Source: Bryobacterales bacterium
GTDB lineage: Bacteria > Acidobacteriota > Terriglobia > Bryobacterales > Bryobacteraceae
Length of the DNA stretch: 64,000 bases
Assembly (NCBI GenBank): GCA_020852175.1
Contig: JADZBH010000042.1
Coordinates: forward strand, 1-64,000
Direction of reading: 5' to 3'
The number at the start of each line of letters is the position of its first letter. Position 1 is the first letter of the stretch. Position numbers and translations under genes: made by a program. The notes below the pieces were generated by a model, which saw only the letters and a list, made by a program, of their open reading frames with translations, did no database searches and was not told where the DNA came from. Shown here piece by piece: positions 1 through 7,774 of this stretch.

Positions 1-277
1 GCTTTCCTTTTAGAGTAGGAACCACTCCGCTGGATGCAGCCAGCCTTGCCTGCGACCAGGCCTTCTTCCCGCCGGCGTCATAGTAGTCGATCATCAGCAC
101 ATACGCGGCGATGCTTTTGGAGCTACGATTGGCAAGCTCCAACTGTATCGGTGTTTGATGACTTACACTGTCGTCCGAAGCGATGGACACACTCAGCGGA
201 TCGGCGATTTGCTGTGCGGCGATCATCCCGGCCATGCCGTGCAGCACAACGGCGGTGAATCCAAGCCTGTTGATCAT
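1..277 (-). CDS. Secreted protein of unknown function (C-terminus beyond window edge)
   Basis: The reading frame is open from an ATG at 277 down to base 1, 92 codons, and runs off the window. The N-terminus is a typical signal peptide (basic start, hydrophobic stretch, cleavage near Ala-Ala-Gln around residue 22). The visible mature part reads like a beta-rich domain in which a 'PIQLELANRSSKSIAAYVL' stretch resembles comparison-type immunoglobulin-like folds found in secreted proteins. A GGGAG ribosome site lies 6 to 10 bases upstream. It is divergent from the pentapeptide gene. No function can be assigned. Confidence 0.65.
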   Translation of the reverse strand, partial: MINRLGFTAVVLHGMAGMIAAQQIADPLSVSIASDDSVSHQTPIQLELANRSSKSIAAYVLMIDYYDAGGKKAWSQARLAASSGVVPTLKGK

Positions 278-376
278 CGTGATCTCCCGTTTTCGAGCTT
301 ATTGCAAAACGTTTCTGGCTGCCACCGAATATTACGACCTAAGCGCGGCCTCCCGGCCGATAAGAAAGGAGGAGAA

Positions 377-394
377 ATGAGGAACACCGAATGA
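377..394 (+). other. Possible five-codon leader ORF overlapping the next start
   Basis: An ATG at 377 sits just behind a strong AGGAGGAG sequence (367-374) and encodes Met-Arg-Asn-Thr-Glu before a TGA at 392. That stop overlaps the ATG (391) of the pentapeptide-repeat gene in an ATGA junction. The good ribosome site is 4 bases from the leader start but 18 bases from 391, so translation of the larger gene may depend on re-initiation. It could equally be chance. Confidence 0.3.
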
Positions 395-1386
395 ACATCT
401 TTCGCCAGCAGGAGGTGGAACTGGGCAGGGAGGAACTGGCCCGGGAGTTCGACGGGAAGTTCGCCGAGGAGGTTCCAGCGATGGCGGCGCGCTGGGCGCG
501 GCGCGTGGAATTGCACAGGCTTTGGTTGGACGGGAACCGCAAGGAAGGCGTTCCGATGTCGGTGGCCGACGGTGTGTTCACCGGGCTGGCGCTGCCCGGC
601 GCGCGGTTGCGCCAGGCGGTTTTGCCGGGAGGTACCTGGCTGGAGGCGGACCTGACCGGGACCGATCTTTCGCAAGCCGAGTTGCAGCGCTCCGATTTTC
701 GCCGCGCTTCATTGAACCGGGCCGACCTGAGCGAAGCCGTGCTGGACGAATCGAATTTCGAGGAGGCCTGGCTGTTGGGCGCCAACCTGAGTGAAGCCAA
801 GCTGGCCAACTGCCGGTTTGCAGGGGCCAACATGAGCGAGGCGCGCTTCCAGGGCGCGGCCCTGACGCAGTGCGACCTGACCATGGCTCAACTGATGAGC
901 GCGGCTTTCCACCAGGCGCGGTTGTACAGCACGAACTTCAGCGGAGCGAATCTGGATGCCGCCGCTCTTTACCGGGTGCGGGCGCAATTGTGCCGCTTCT
1001 TCCAAGCGCACATGAACGAGGCGAACCTTTCCAACGGTTCGCTCACCGATTGCGATTTCAGCCAGGCGGAGATGTTGCGTGTGAACTGCCAGGCGTCAGA
1101 CCTGGCGCGGGCGCAATTCACACGGGCCAATCTACGGCAGGCCGACTTCCGTAACTCGAAACTCAACGGAGCGGACTTCTGCGGGGCGAACCTGCAAGGG
1201 GGGCGATTCCAGGGCGCGCAACTGATGGCCGCCGATTTTCGCGACGCCAACCTGCAAGGCGCTCGCGAGATGACGGCCGAACAACTGGCCCTGGCGCGCA
1301 CGGATCAAACGACGATTCTGCCCAACGGCAGCGCCGGGCCGTACATGAAACGCTCCGGCGCCGAGCGGCCGGCGGGCTTGCGGTAG
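391..1386 (+). CDS. Pentapeptide-repeat protein
   Basis: 331 residues. From about residue 60 to 300 the sequence is a run of pentapeptide repeats of the A(D/N)LXX type (for example ADLTGTDLSQAEL and ANLRQADFRN), which fold into a right-handed quadrilateral beta helix. There is no signal peptide, so it is probably cytoplasmic. The first 60 residues are a charged non-repeat region. Members of the family have varied roles, some as DNA-mimicking gyrase protectors, but nothing here fixes the function. The start at 391 is the only ATG fitting the family and overlaps a tiny leader frame. It converges with the acyltransferase gene, with only 32 bases between. Confidence 0.85.
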   Translation: MNIFRQQEVELGREELAREFDGKFAEEVPAMAARWARRVELHRLWLDGNRKEGVPMSVADGVFTGLALPGARLRQAVLPGGTWLEADLTGTDLSQAELQRSDFRRASLNRADLSEAVLDESNFEEAWLLGANLSEAKLANCRFAGANMSEARFQGAALTQCDLTMAQLMSAAFHQARLYSTNFSGANLDAAALYRVRAQLCRFFQAHMNEANLSNGSLTDCDFSQAEMLRVNCQASDLARAQFTRANLRQADFRNSKLNGADFCGANLQGGRFQGAQLMAADFRDANLQGAREMTAEQLALARTDQTTILPNGSAGPYMKRSGAERPAGLR

Positions 1387-1418
1387 AAAGCGGGCGCGTG
1401 CGCGAGGGGGCGGCCCCG

Positions 1419-2513
1419 TCAGGCGGCGGGCAACGGCTCCGTGCGCCGCGCGCGGCGCTGTTCCCAGGCGTAGCTGAGCCAGATCATGAACCCCGTGACG
1501 GCGATCACCATCGCATAGGTTCCGCGCAGATCCAGGTTCTCTTTCCACATCCAGAACCAGCGCCCATACACGATCTCCGTGTGCACCCAGTAGACCAGCA
1601 GCGAGTGCATGCCAGCCAGCTTCACCCAACTGAAACGGCCCAGCAGAACATGCTCATGCCACACATAGGCGGCCGAGATGAGCAGCAGCACGACACCGAG
1701 CTTGATGAAGATCAGCGCCGGGCTGTCCAGCCAGAACTCGCTTTTGGCGTACACCGAGTAGGGCAGGCCGCCAAAGTAGCGTCCGCCCACGATGATGCCC
1801 ATCGCCGCCAGGGTGTTCCACTGGAGAAACTTCTCCAGGTGGTGGTGGTCCAGCAGGCGCAACATGCTGCCGAAACCGACACCGAACGGCACGAACGCGG
1901 CCCACGGGAAGAAGGCGAACTGCATCGTGTCCGGGACGAAATAGGAGCGCAGGAACGCGGGCATCCAACTCCAATCCGCGGCTGTCACCAGAGGAGAGAG
2001 AGCGGCAATGACGACGCCCGCCAGGGGCGCGCGCACGGTGCGCTCGCGCGTGGTCCACAGCGCCAGCAGGGCGCACACCGACAGCGTGAGCCCCATGCAG
2101 TTCAGAATGTCTACTTTCAGCAGATCGGTCCACGGGCTGGAGGGCTGGCCGAACAGCCAGAGCTGGAAGCGGAAGGCAAAGGCGAGCATCCACAGATAGC
2201 CCGAGCGGCGCAGGCAGATGGCCACGCTGCTCCACGGCGCGATGCCCTTCTTCTCGTTCGAGTTCATCAGGAACGAGAAGGTGCAGCCTGTCAGGAAGAG
2301 AAAGATCGCCGGAGGCATGCCGCCGAAAAACTGCGACAGCACGAAAATGGAGCCTTCGCGCAGCGGCGTGGCCGTGAAGGAGTGGAAGACATGCCCCTGG
2401 AGCATGATGAGCGCCGCGCAGCCGCGGGCCCAGTCCAGAAAACCCAAACGGCTGCCATAGGGCTTGACGGCAGCGGGCGGCCTTGCCGCTTGCTCGCTCA
2501 CCTGCGCCTTCAC
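1419..2513 (-). CDS. Membrane acyltransferase, DUF1624/heparan-alpha-glucosaminide N-acetyltransferase-like
   Basis: Integral membrane protein with roughly nine to ten hydrophobic helices. The N-terminal motif RLGFLDWARGCAALIMLQGH matches the DUF1624 family signature (R..SLDxxRGxxxxxMxxxH), whose His is the proposed acetyl acceptor. It probably moves acetyl or acyl groups across the inner membrane to a periplasmic sugar. The frame is open further upstream to 2588, but the GTG at 2513 makes a GTGA overlap with the stop of the LolA-like gene and has an AGGGAG site upstream, so I chose it (364 residues). Translational coupling with the LolA-like gene is likely. Confidence 0.75.
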   Translation of the reverse strand: MKAQVSEQAARPPAAVKPYGSRLGFLDWARGCAALIMLQGHVFHSFTATPLREGSIFVLSQFFGGMPPAIFLFLTGCTFSFLMNSNEKKGIAPWSSVAICLRRSGYLWMLAFAFRFQLWLFGQPSSPWTDLLKVDILNCMGLTLSVCALLALWTTRERTVRAPLAGVVIAALSPLVTAADWSWMPAFLRSYFVPDTMQFAFFPWAAFVPFGVGFGSMLRLLDHHHLEKFLQWNTLAAMGIIVGGRYFGGLPYSVYAKSEFWLDSPALIFIKLGVVLLLISAAYVWHEHVLLGRFSWVKLAGMHSLLVYWVHTEIVYGRWFWMWKENLDLRGTYAMVIAVTGFMIWLSYAWEQRRARRTEPLPAA

Positions 2514-3205
2514 CGTTGCGGGTACTCCCTTTTCACGCCTGCGGGCAGTTTCAAGGAAAGCGCGGCGGGTGTCAAGGCCGGGTTCCATACCAGGTTCGAG
2601 TAGGTAACGGTGGTGGTGTCGCCGGAAGGCTGGTAGAACTTCTGGCGGACGGTGTGGCCCTCGGCGTCGATCCAGAGTTCCACCTTGGTGAAATACTCCC
2701 GCGTCTTATCCGATTTGGGAGTCAGTTCCAGCCGCGATGCCTTTTGCGCTCCGGCCCCCTGCTCGCCGCCGTACTTCACCGAATAGCTTTTGGACAGTTC
2801 CTTGCCCGAGGTGCCGAAGCCGAGCAGAATAAACTGCTCCACCAGCCCCTTCTGCTTGCCGAAATCATACTCCTGCACGGTTTGGATCTTGGGAAAGTAG
2901 ACCTCGGCCTTGCGATCGCGCACGGCGTAGGATTTGTGATCGGGCTTGGTGAATTCGATGTAAAGCTGAACGGAACCCTTCGAGCGGAGCATGCGCATGT
3001 GGCCCGTCTCGATCAGGTTTTCGTTAATGATGGCGGTGTAGGTGACGCGTTCCACCTGGGCCGCGGCCGAGCGGAACGAGTTCGAGGTCGCGTCCAGCCG
3101 CGAGAGCACGGCGCTGGCCGATTGCGCGGCCAGTGGAAGAGCGAACGCCGCCGCGGCCATTGCCGCCAGAGAGACAGGGAACGCGCTACGGGCGTGGACG
3201 TTCAT
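2510..3205 (-). CDS. LolA-like outer-membrane lipoprotein-sorting protein
   Basis: 231 residues with a signal peptide ending near Ala-Leu-Pro-Leu-Ala-Ala-Gln (about residue 28). The mature part has the LolA/LolB-like pattern of an open beta barrel: repeated amphipathic strands such as 'VQLYIEFTKPDHKSYAVRD', then a central YDFGKQKG segment and a late 'VELWIDAEGHTVRQKFYQ' strand. Proteins of this type carry lipidated cargo through the periplasm. It is the first gene of a two-gene unit with the acyltransferase, which it overlaps by 4 bases. It may be a paralogue rather than the housekeeping lolA. Confidence 0.75.
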   Translation of the reverse strand: MNVHARSAFPVSLAAMAAAAFALPLAAQSASAVLSRLDATSNSFRSAAAQVERVTYTAIINENLIETGHMRMLRSKGSVQLYIEFTKPDHKSYAVRDRKAEVYFPKIQTVQEYDFGKQKGLVEQFILLGFGTSGKELSKSYSVKYGGEQGAGAQKASRLELTPKSDKTREYFTKVELWIDAEGHTVRQKFYQPSGDTTTVTYSNLVWNPALTPAALSLKLPAGVKREYPQR

Positions 3206-3235
3206 GAGAGTGTCCGATGCGAAAAGCGGAGCGCC

Positions 3236-3598
3236 TTATGGCGCCGTCGATGCCAGATAGCCCTTCAACTCGTGCTCTTCGTCGTAGATGGCGTCGAGCG
3301 AAATGAGCGTCTTCCCGCGCCCTTCGGCTTGGGCCCGCACCAGGCGTTCGGCTTCCTTCATCCGATCCACGGGCGCGAACTGGTCCAGCAGCGCGGGTTC
3401 GATGAAAAACTTCCCTTCCCCGTGCTGCGCCGGCAGCAGCGCGACATTCTTCGGACGCGGCTGGTCGCGAAAGACCTCGCGCGGAGTCAGGAAGATGAAG
3501 CAGAGAATCAGAATGACAACGACATCATAGCCGCGGCTTCCCCGGGAAAATTCCCACAGAAACAGCCTGCGCATGATGCCGCCAAAGCCTACGGACAT
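3236..3598 (-). CDS. Small single-span membrane protein, unknown function
   Basis: 120 residues. Residues about 24 to 40 (DVVVILILCFIFLTPREVF) form one transmembrane helix, followed by a soluble domain of some 75 residues that is mostly helical and charged at the end. An AGGGGG site is 5 bases before the ATG at 3598; an internal ATG at 3574 (MRRLFLW) is also possible. It is 30 bases upstream of the LolA-like gene on the same strand, so the three genes 3598-1419 likely form one transcript concerned with the envelope. Confidence 0.6.
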   Translation of the reverse strand: MSVGFGGIMRRLFLWEFSRGSRGYDVVVILILCFIFLTPREVFRDQPRPKNVALLPAQHGEGKFFIEPALLDQFAPVDRMKEAERLVRAQAEGRGKTLISLDAIYDEEHELKGYLASTAP

Positions 3599-3761
3599 GA
3601 ACGCCCCCTAGTTTAGCACGGCGTTGCCACGCAGCCGCTGGTAACGGGTGTGGCCCGAGCCGCGCGCGTGTTTTCATCTGAATGGACGCGGACCGGTGGC
3701 TGTTGGGTTGCGCTGGGCGCAAAACAAGGGCGTACCGCGCGCACCGGAGTACCATGTGTGT

Positions 3762-4763
3762 ATGCGACTTCCGGGGCTGGCCGCCGCTCTGCTTCCGTTT
3801 GCCCTTCTTCTTCCGGCCGAACCCGTGCGGCTGATCTTCGACACCGACATGGGGAACGATGTGGACGATGCGCTGGCGCTGGCCATGATTCACGCCTTGG
3901 AGTCGCGGGGCGAGGCCCGGTTGCTGGCCGTGACGCTCACCAAGGACAACCGCTACGCCGCTCCCTACGTCGATATCGTGAATCACTTCTATGGCCGGGG
4001 CGGCATTCCCGTGGGCGCCGCGAAAAATGGATTGACGCCTCAGGATGCGCCCATGCTAACGGGACCGGTGGAAAAACGCGACGCCCACGGAGTGCTGGTT
4101 TATCCGCGGCGCATTCCAGACGGCAAGGAGTCGCCCGAAGCGGTGGGGCTTTTACGCGGCGTTTTGGAGGCGCAACCCGACGGCTCGGTGGTGATCGTGC
4201 AGGTGGGCTTCTCGACGAACCTGGCCCGGCTGCTGGCCTCGCCGGGCGGGCGCGAACTGGCCGCGCGCAAAGTGCGCCTGGTTTCGGCCATGGCCGGACA
4301 CTTCCCCGCCCCCGGCGCCCTGCGCCAGGCCGAGTACAACGTGAAGGTGGACCTGCCCGCTGCCACGGCGCTGTTTCGCGACTGGCCGTCGCCGATCGTT
4401 GTCTCCGGCTGGGAGATTGGCGACGCCATGCGCTTCCCGGCCGCCAGCATTCTGCATGACTTCGCCTATGTGGAGCATCATCCCGTGGCCGACGCCTATC
4501 GCCAATACCGGAAGATGCCCTATGACCGTTCCACCTACGACCTCACCTCGGTGCTCCATGCCGTGCGGCCTTCGCGAGGATATTTCGGGCTATCCGAAGC
4601 AGGCAGCATTTCGTTCGACGACGAAGGCAAGTCTTACTTCCAGGCCACGCCAGGCGGGCGGCATCGTCACCTGACGCTGTCAGGAGAACAACGGGCGAAA
4701 ACCCTGGAGGCGCTTGTACAGTTAGTCAGCCAACCGCCCGATCATCTCTCCAGACCCCAATGA
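3762..4763 (+). CDS. Secreted nucleoside hydrolase family protein
   Basis: 333 residues from the ATG at 3762; the open frame begins earlier at 3648, but only this start gives a clean signal peptide (MRLPGLAAALLPFALLLPAE). The family signature DTDMGNDVDD at residues 27-36 holds the calcium-binding Asp cluster of inosine-uridine preferring nucleoside hydrolases, which cleave the N-glycosidic bond of ribonucleosides. Export to the periplasm suggests salvage of extracellular nucleosides, or a related glycosidic substrate. The stop overlaps the start of the next gene (ATGA at 4760), so the two are translationally coupled. Confidence 0.85.
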   Translation: MRLPGLAAALLPFALLLPAEPVRLIFDTDMGNDVDDALALAMIHALESRGEARLLAVTLTKDNRYAAPYVDIVNHFYGRGGIPVGAAKNGLTPQDAPMLTGPVEKRDAHGVLVYPRRIPDGKESPEAVGLLRGVLEAQPDGSVVIVQVGFSTNLARLLASPGGRELAARKVRLVSAMAGHFPAPGALRQAEYNVKVDLPAATALFRDWPSPIVVSGWEIGDAMRFPAASILHDFAYVEHHPVADAYRQYRKMPYDRSTYDLTSVLHAVRPSRGYFGLSEAGSISFDDEGKSYFQATPGGRHRHLTLSGEQRAKTLEALVQLVSQPPDHLSRPQ

Positions 4764-7045
4764 AACCGGGACTGATCCTGCTGTGCGCGGCTCCTTTGTG
4801 CGCGGGGCCCTACGACATGGAACTGGCGCGCGCTTTCGGCCGGCAGGCCGGCTCGGCCGTGGTGCTCGACGTGCAATCGGGCCAGGTGCTGGGCGGTTTC
4901 CATCTCGACGAGGCGCGTACGCGCAAGGCTGCTCCGGGCTCGACGCTGAAGCCATTCACCTGGCTGGCCTGGGTGGAGGAGCATCGAGGCTCGGCCATCC
5001 CGCGCATGCCCTGCCGCCGCAAGCTGAGCGTGAACGGGCGCGCTTTCGACTGCGCGCACCCGGACGCGGGCATTCCGCTGGGGCCCGCCGAAGCCATCGC
5101 GTATTCCTGCAACTCCTTTTTCGATCAACTACGCTTCGCTCCGCCGCCTTCGTTTCTGCGACGCTATGGGCTCACCGGTTATGCGGCGCACAACCTTACG
5201 CTGGGAGCGATTGGCGAAGAGGGCATTCGCGTCACGGCCATGGAGTTGGCTCAGGCTTACCGCATGTTGGCGCTGGAAGCCCGCCGGCGCTCCCTCGATG
5301 GCCAGGCGGCCAACGGGTTGAAAGGCGCGGTGGCCTACGGGTCGGGACAGCTCGCCGGCGTGAAGGGACTCGAAGTGGCCGGCAAGACAGGCACCACGAC
5401 AGGTCCCGGCGGCGCATATACGCACGCCTGGTTCGCAGGCTTCGCGCCGGCGGCCAAGCCGGAAATCGTCGTGGTTGTGTTTCTCGAACAGGGACGCGGC
5501 GCGGCCAACGCGGCCCCTTTGGCCGAAGCGGCGTTTCATGCATTTCGCGGAGGCAGCGTTCCGGCCGGGGCATTTTCAGGAAACTCCAGCGGCGCCATGG
5601 TGCGTGTGGCGCTCTACGCGGAACAGAAGCCGGTGTCGCTCACGGTAAACGGCAAGGTGATGACTCCCGCGGAGTTGCTCAAGCCGGTCCGCCTGGCTTC
5701 GCCGCTGCTGTCCGCGCCGGGCACGAAGACCGTGCGAGTGCCCGCCGCCGTGACATTGAGCGCCAAGGGCGGGCATGTGAGCGCCATCGCGGATTTGCGA
5801 TTGGAGGACTACGTCTACTACACGCTGTCGGGCGAATCGCATTCCATGAAGCAGCGGGAGGCGTTGCGCGCCATGGCCATCGCCGCGCGCACCTTCGCCG
5901 TGAAGAACCGCGGGCGCCACGCCGCGCAGGGCTACGATTTCTGCGATACGACACACTGCCAGGACCTGCGGTTTCAAACGCCGCCGCGCGCCATCGCCGA
6001 GGCGGTCGAGGACACCGAGGCCGAACTGGTTTGGTATGAAGGCCGGCCGGCCGAGGTCTTCTACCATCAGCATTGCGGCGGCGTGACGGCTTCGGCCAGG
6101 ACCGTGTGGGGCGCTCACCGGACGCCTTATCTGGTGTCGCAAACCGACGACGCCTGCATCGCGCGGCGGCGCGGCGCATGGTCGTCCACCCTCTCCAAGG
6201 CCGAGGCCGCTCGCGCGCTGGGAGTTGGCTCGCTCGACCACCTTCGCGTGGAATCGCGCACGCCATCGGGCCGCGTGAACAGGCTGCAAGCGGACTCCCG
6301 GCGTATCGAAGCCAGCGATTTCCGGTTCATCCTCGGCCGGGCTTTCGGATGGACCACCGTGCCCAGCACGCTGTTCCAGGTTTTCGACGACGGCGACACG
6401 CTCCGCCTGCAGGGCTATGGATCGGGCCACGGCGTGGGGCTGTGCCAGATTGGCGCCGAGGTGCGCGGCGAGCGTGGCGCCACGGCGCGGCAGATTCTGG
6501 CGTTCTACTTTCCGGGCACGGCGGCGGGCGTTTCGGCGCAGGGCATTGCCTGGACCCGGATGGGCGGCGAGCGCGTGGAGTTGTGGTCGACACGACCTTC
6601 CGAGGACAAGGCCCTGGTGCCGCTGGCCGACCGTCTGCTGCAACGCGCCGAGGGACTGGCCGGAGCGGCGCTGGCGGCAAGGCCGCGCGTGCGCGTCTAC
6701 CCCACCATCGAGTTGTACCGCGATGCCACCGGGCAGGCGGGCACGGTGGCGGCGGCCACACGAGGTTCCGTGGTGCGGATGCAGCCGGCAGGCGTACTGC
6801 AGTCGCGCGGAGCGCTGGAGTCCACGCTGCTGCACGAGTTCACGCACGTCGCGCTGGAATCGCGCGCCAGGCCAGGGCTGCCCGCATGGTTCCTGGAAGG
6901 ATTGACCCTGGCCCTGACCAGGACGGCGGGCACGCGGAGTTACGAAGCGGCACAGAAACGCGTGGAGGACCTGATGGTCCGCCATGGACGCGCCGCCGTC
7001 ATGGGCTGGCTGGAACAGGGACTGCCCGCGGCCGTTGCCCGCTAG
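4760..7045 (+). CDS. Transpeptidase-like / SpoIID / HExxH metallopeptidase fusion protein
   Basis: 761 residues with a short signal peptide. Three parts are visible. Residues about 25-270 look like a penicillin-binding transpeptidase: S61-T-L-K64, S116-C-N118 and K209-T-G. Residues about 340-595 are a SpoIID/LytB domain, a peptidoglycan-cutting transglycosylase in spore formers: LRLEDYVYYTLSGES with Glu359 in the catalytic position, and a GSGHGVGLCQ motif at 554-563. Residues about 640-761 carry a zincin motif HEFTH (692-696) with the downstream Glu713 of WFLEGL. The protein probably acts on cell wall in the periplasm. The first part may correspond to the DUF2300 domain of E. coli YfaQ, which is partnered with a macroglobulin and a DUF1175 protein as here. 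That equivalence is inference. Confidence 0.8.
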   Translation: MKPGLILLCAAPLCAGPYDMELARAFGRQAGSAVVLDVQSGQVLGGFHLDEARTRKAAPGSTLKPFTWLAWVEEHRGSAIPRMPCRRKLSVNGRAFDCAHPDAGIPLGPAEAIAYSCNSFFDQLRFAPPPSFLRRYGLTGYAAHNLTLGAIGEEGIRVTAMELAQAYRMLALEARRRSLDGQAANGLKGAVAYGSGQLAGVKGLEVAGKTGTTTGPGGAYTHAWFAGFAPAAKPEIVVVVFLEQGRGAANAAPLAEAAFHAFRGGSVPAGAFSGNSSGAMVRVALYAEQKPVSLTVNGKVMTPAELLKPVRLASPLLSAPGTKTVRVPAAVTLSAKGGHVSAIADLRLEDYVYYTLSGESHSMKQREALRAMAIAARTFAVKNRGRHAAQGYDFCDTTHCQDLRFQTPPRAIAEAVEDTEAELVWYEGRPAEVFYHQHCGGVTASARTVWGAHRTPYLVSQTDDACIARRRGAWSSTLSKAEAARALGVGSLDHLRVESRTPSGRVNRLQADSRRIEASDFRFILGRAFGWTTVPSTLFQVFDDGDTLRLQGYGSGHGVGLCQIGAEVRGERGATARQILAFYFPGTAAGVSAQGIAWTRMGGERVELWSTRPSEDKALVPLADRLLQRAEGLAGAALAARPRVRVYPTIELYRDATGQAGTVAAATRGSVVRMQPAGVLQSRGALESTLLHEFTHVALESRARPGLPAWFLEGLTLALTRTAGTRSYEAAQKRVEDLMVRHGRAAVMGWLEQGLPAAVAR

Positions 7046-7774
7046 CTACGCCTCGCGTCCCAGGCGCGCCATCAGGGCCGCCATCGCCGCCCAACTGGCC
7101 ACGGCCAACAGATAGGCGGCGGCAAACCGCGCGCCGGCGCTCGCCGTCTCCATGCCGATCGTCGTGAACGCCGGTACCCAGTGCACGAGCCACCAGGGCA
7201 GCAGAAGCCCGAGTATGGAGAAGACAACCCCGCCCATCCAGTAAGCGGGCTGCTTCCAGACATGCACGGCCGAGTCAATGCCTCCGGCCAGGCGTCCGGC
7301 CACCGGGTGCAGCAGCAGCGCCAGCCCTACGAAGGCGAGGCGCAGACTCCAAACATAAACGCCTTCCATTGTTTCAGGAGTCACCGGGGATTGCGACGAA
7401 AAGGTGGCCGCGCTTGCCCCCCATTGCCCCGCCTGGCGCGCGAAGGAACCGGCCAGATCCCACAAAACCAGCAGCGCCAGCAAGAACACGGTATAAGCCG
7501 CCAGCCGGGGCAGACGCGCACGCGCCGCGCCGAGCGCCTCGCGCAAAGTCATCGGACGGAAGGCTGCCAGTCCGCTGCCGTGCAGCAGCGCCGACAGGCA
7601 CACCATCGCCGCGGCCAGCAGAACGAGCCCCGCCAGCGCCGCAAGCGAACCGACGCCCATGCCCAGCCAGAACCAGGCGAGCGCCAGCAGCACGAGATTA
7701 CCCGCCAGTTGCAGCGAGACGACGTCGAGCCGCGAACGGGCATCGGCCAGGGCGGCGGTCAATTGACCCAGCAT
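7046..7774 (-). CDS. Polytopic membrane protein, unknown function
   Basis: 242 residues, Ala/Leu rich, with about six predicted membrane helices (around residues 22-42, 44-64, 90-110, 143-160, 180-200 and 215-235). No signature motif is recognised; it is loosely reminiscent of Yip1-type membrane proteins. Its ATG at 7774 shares one base with the TAA stop of the macroglobulin gene, so it is the last gene of that operon. It ends flush against the convergent fusion gene (stops at 7045 and 7046). It could anchor or regulate the macroglobulin system. Confidence 0.6.
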   Translation of the reverse strand: MLGQLTAALADARSRLDVVSLQLAGNLVLLALAWFWLGMGVGSLAALAGLVLLAAAMVCLSALLHGSGLAAFRPMTLREALGAARARLPRLAAYTVFLLALLVLWDLAGSFARQAGQWGASAATFSSQSPVTPETMEGVYVWSLRLAFVGLALLLHPVAGRLAGGIDSAVHVWKQPAYWMGGVVFSILGLLLPWWLVHWVPAFTTIGMETASAGARFAAAYLLAVASWAAMAALMARLGREA

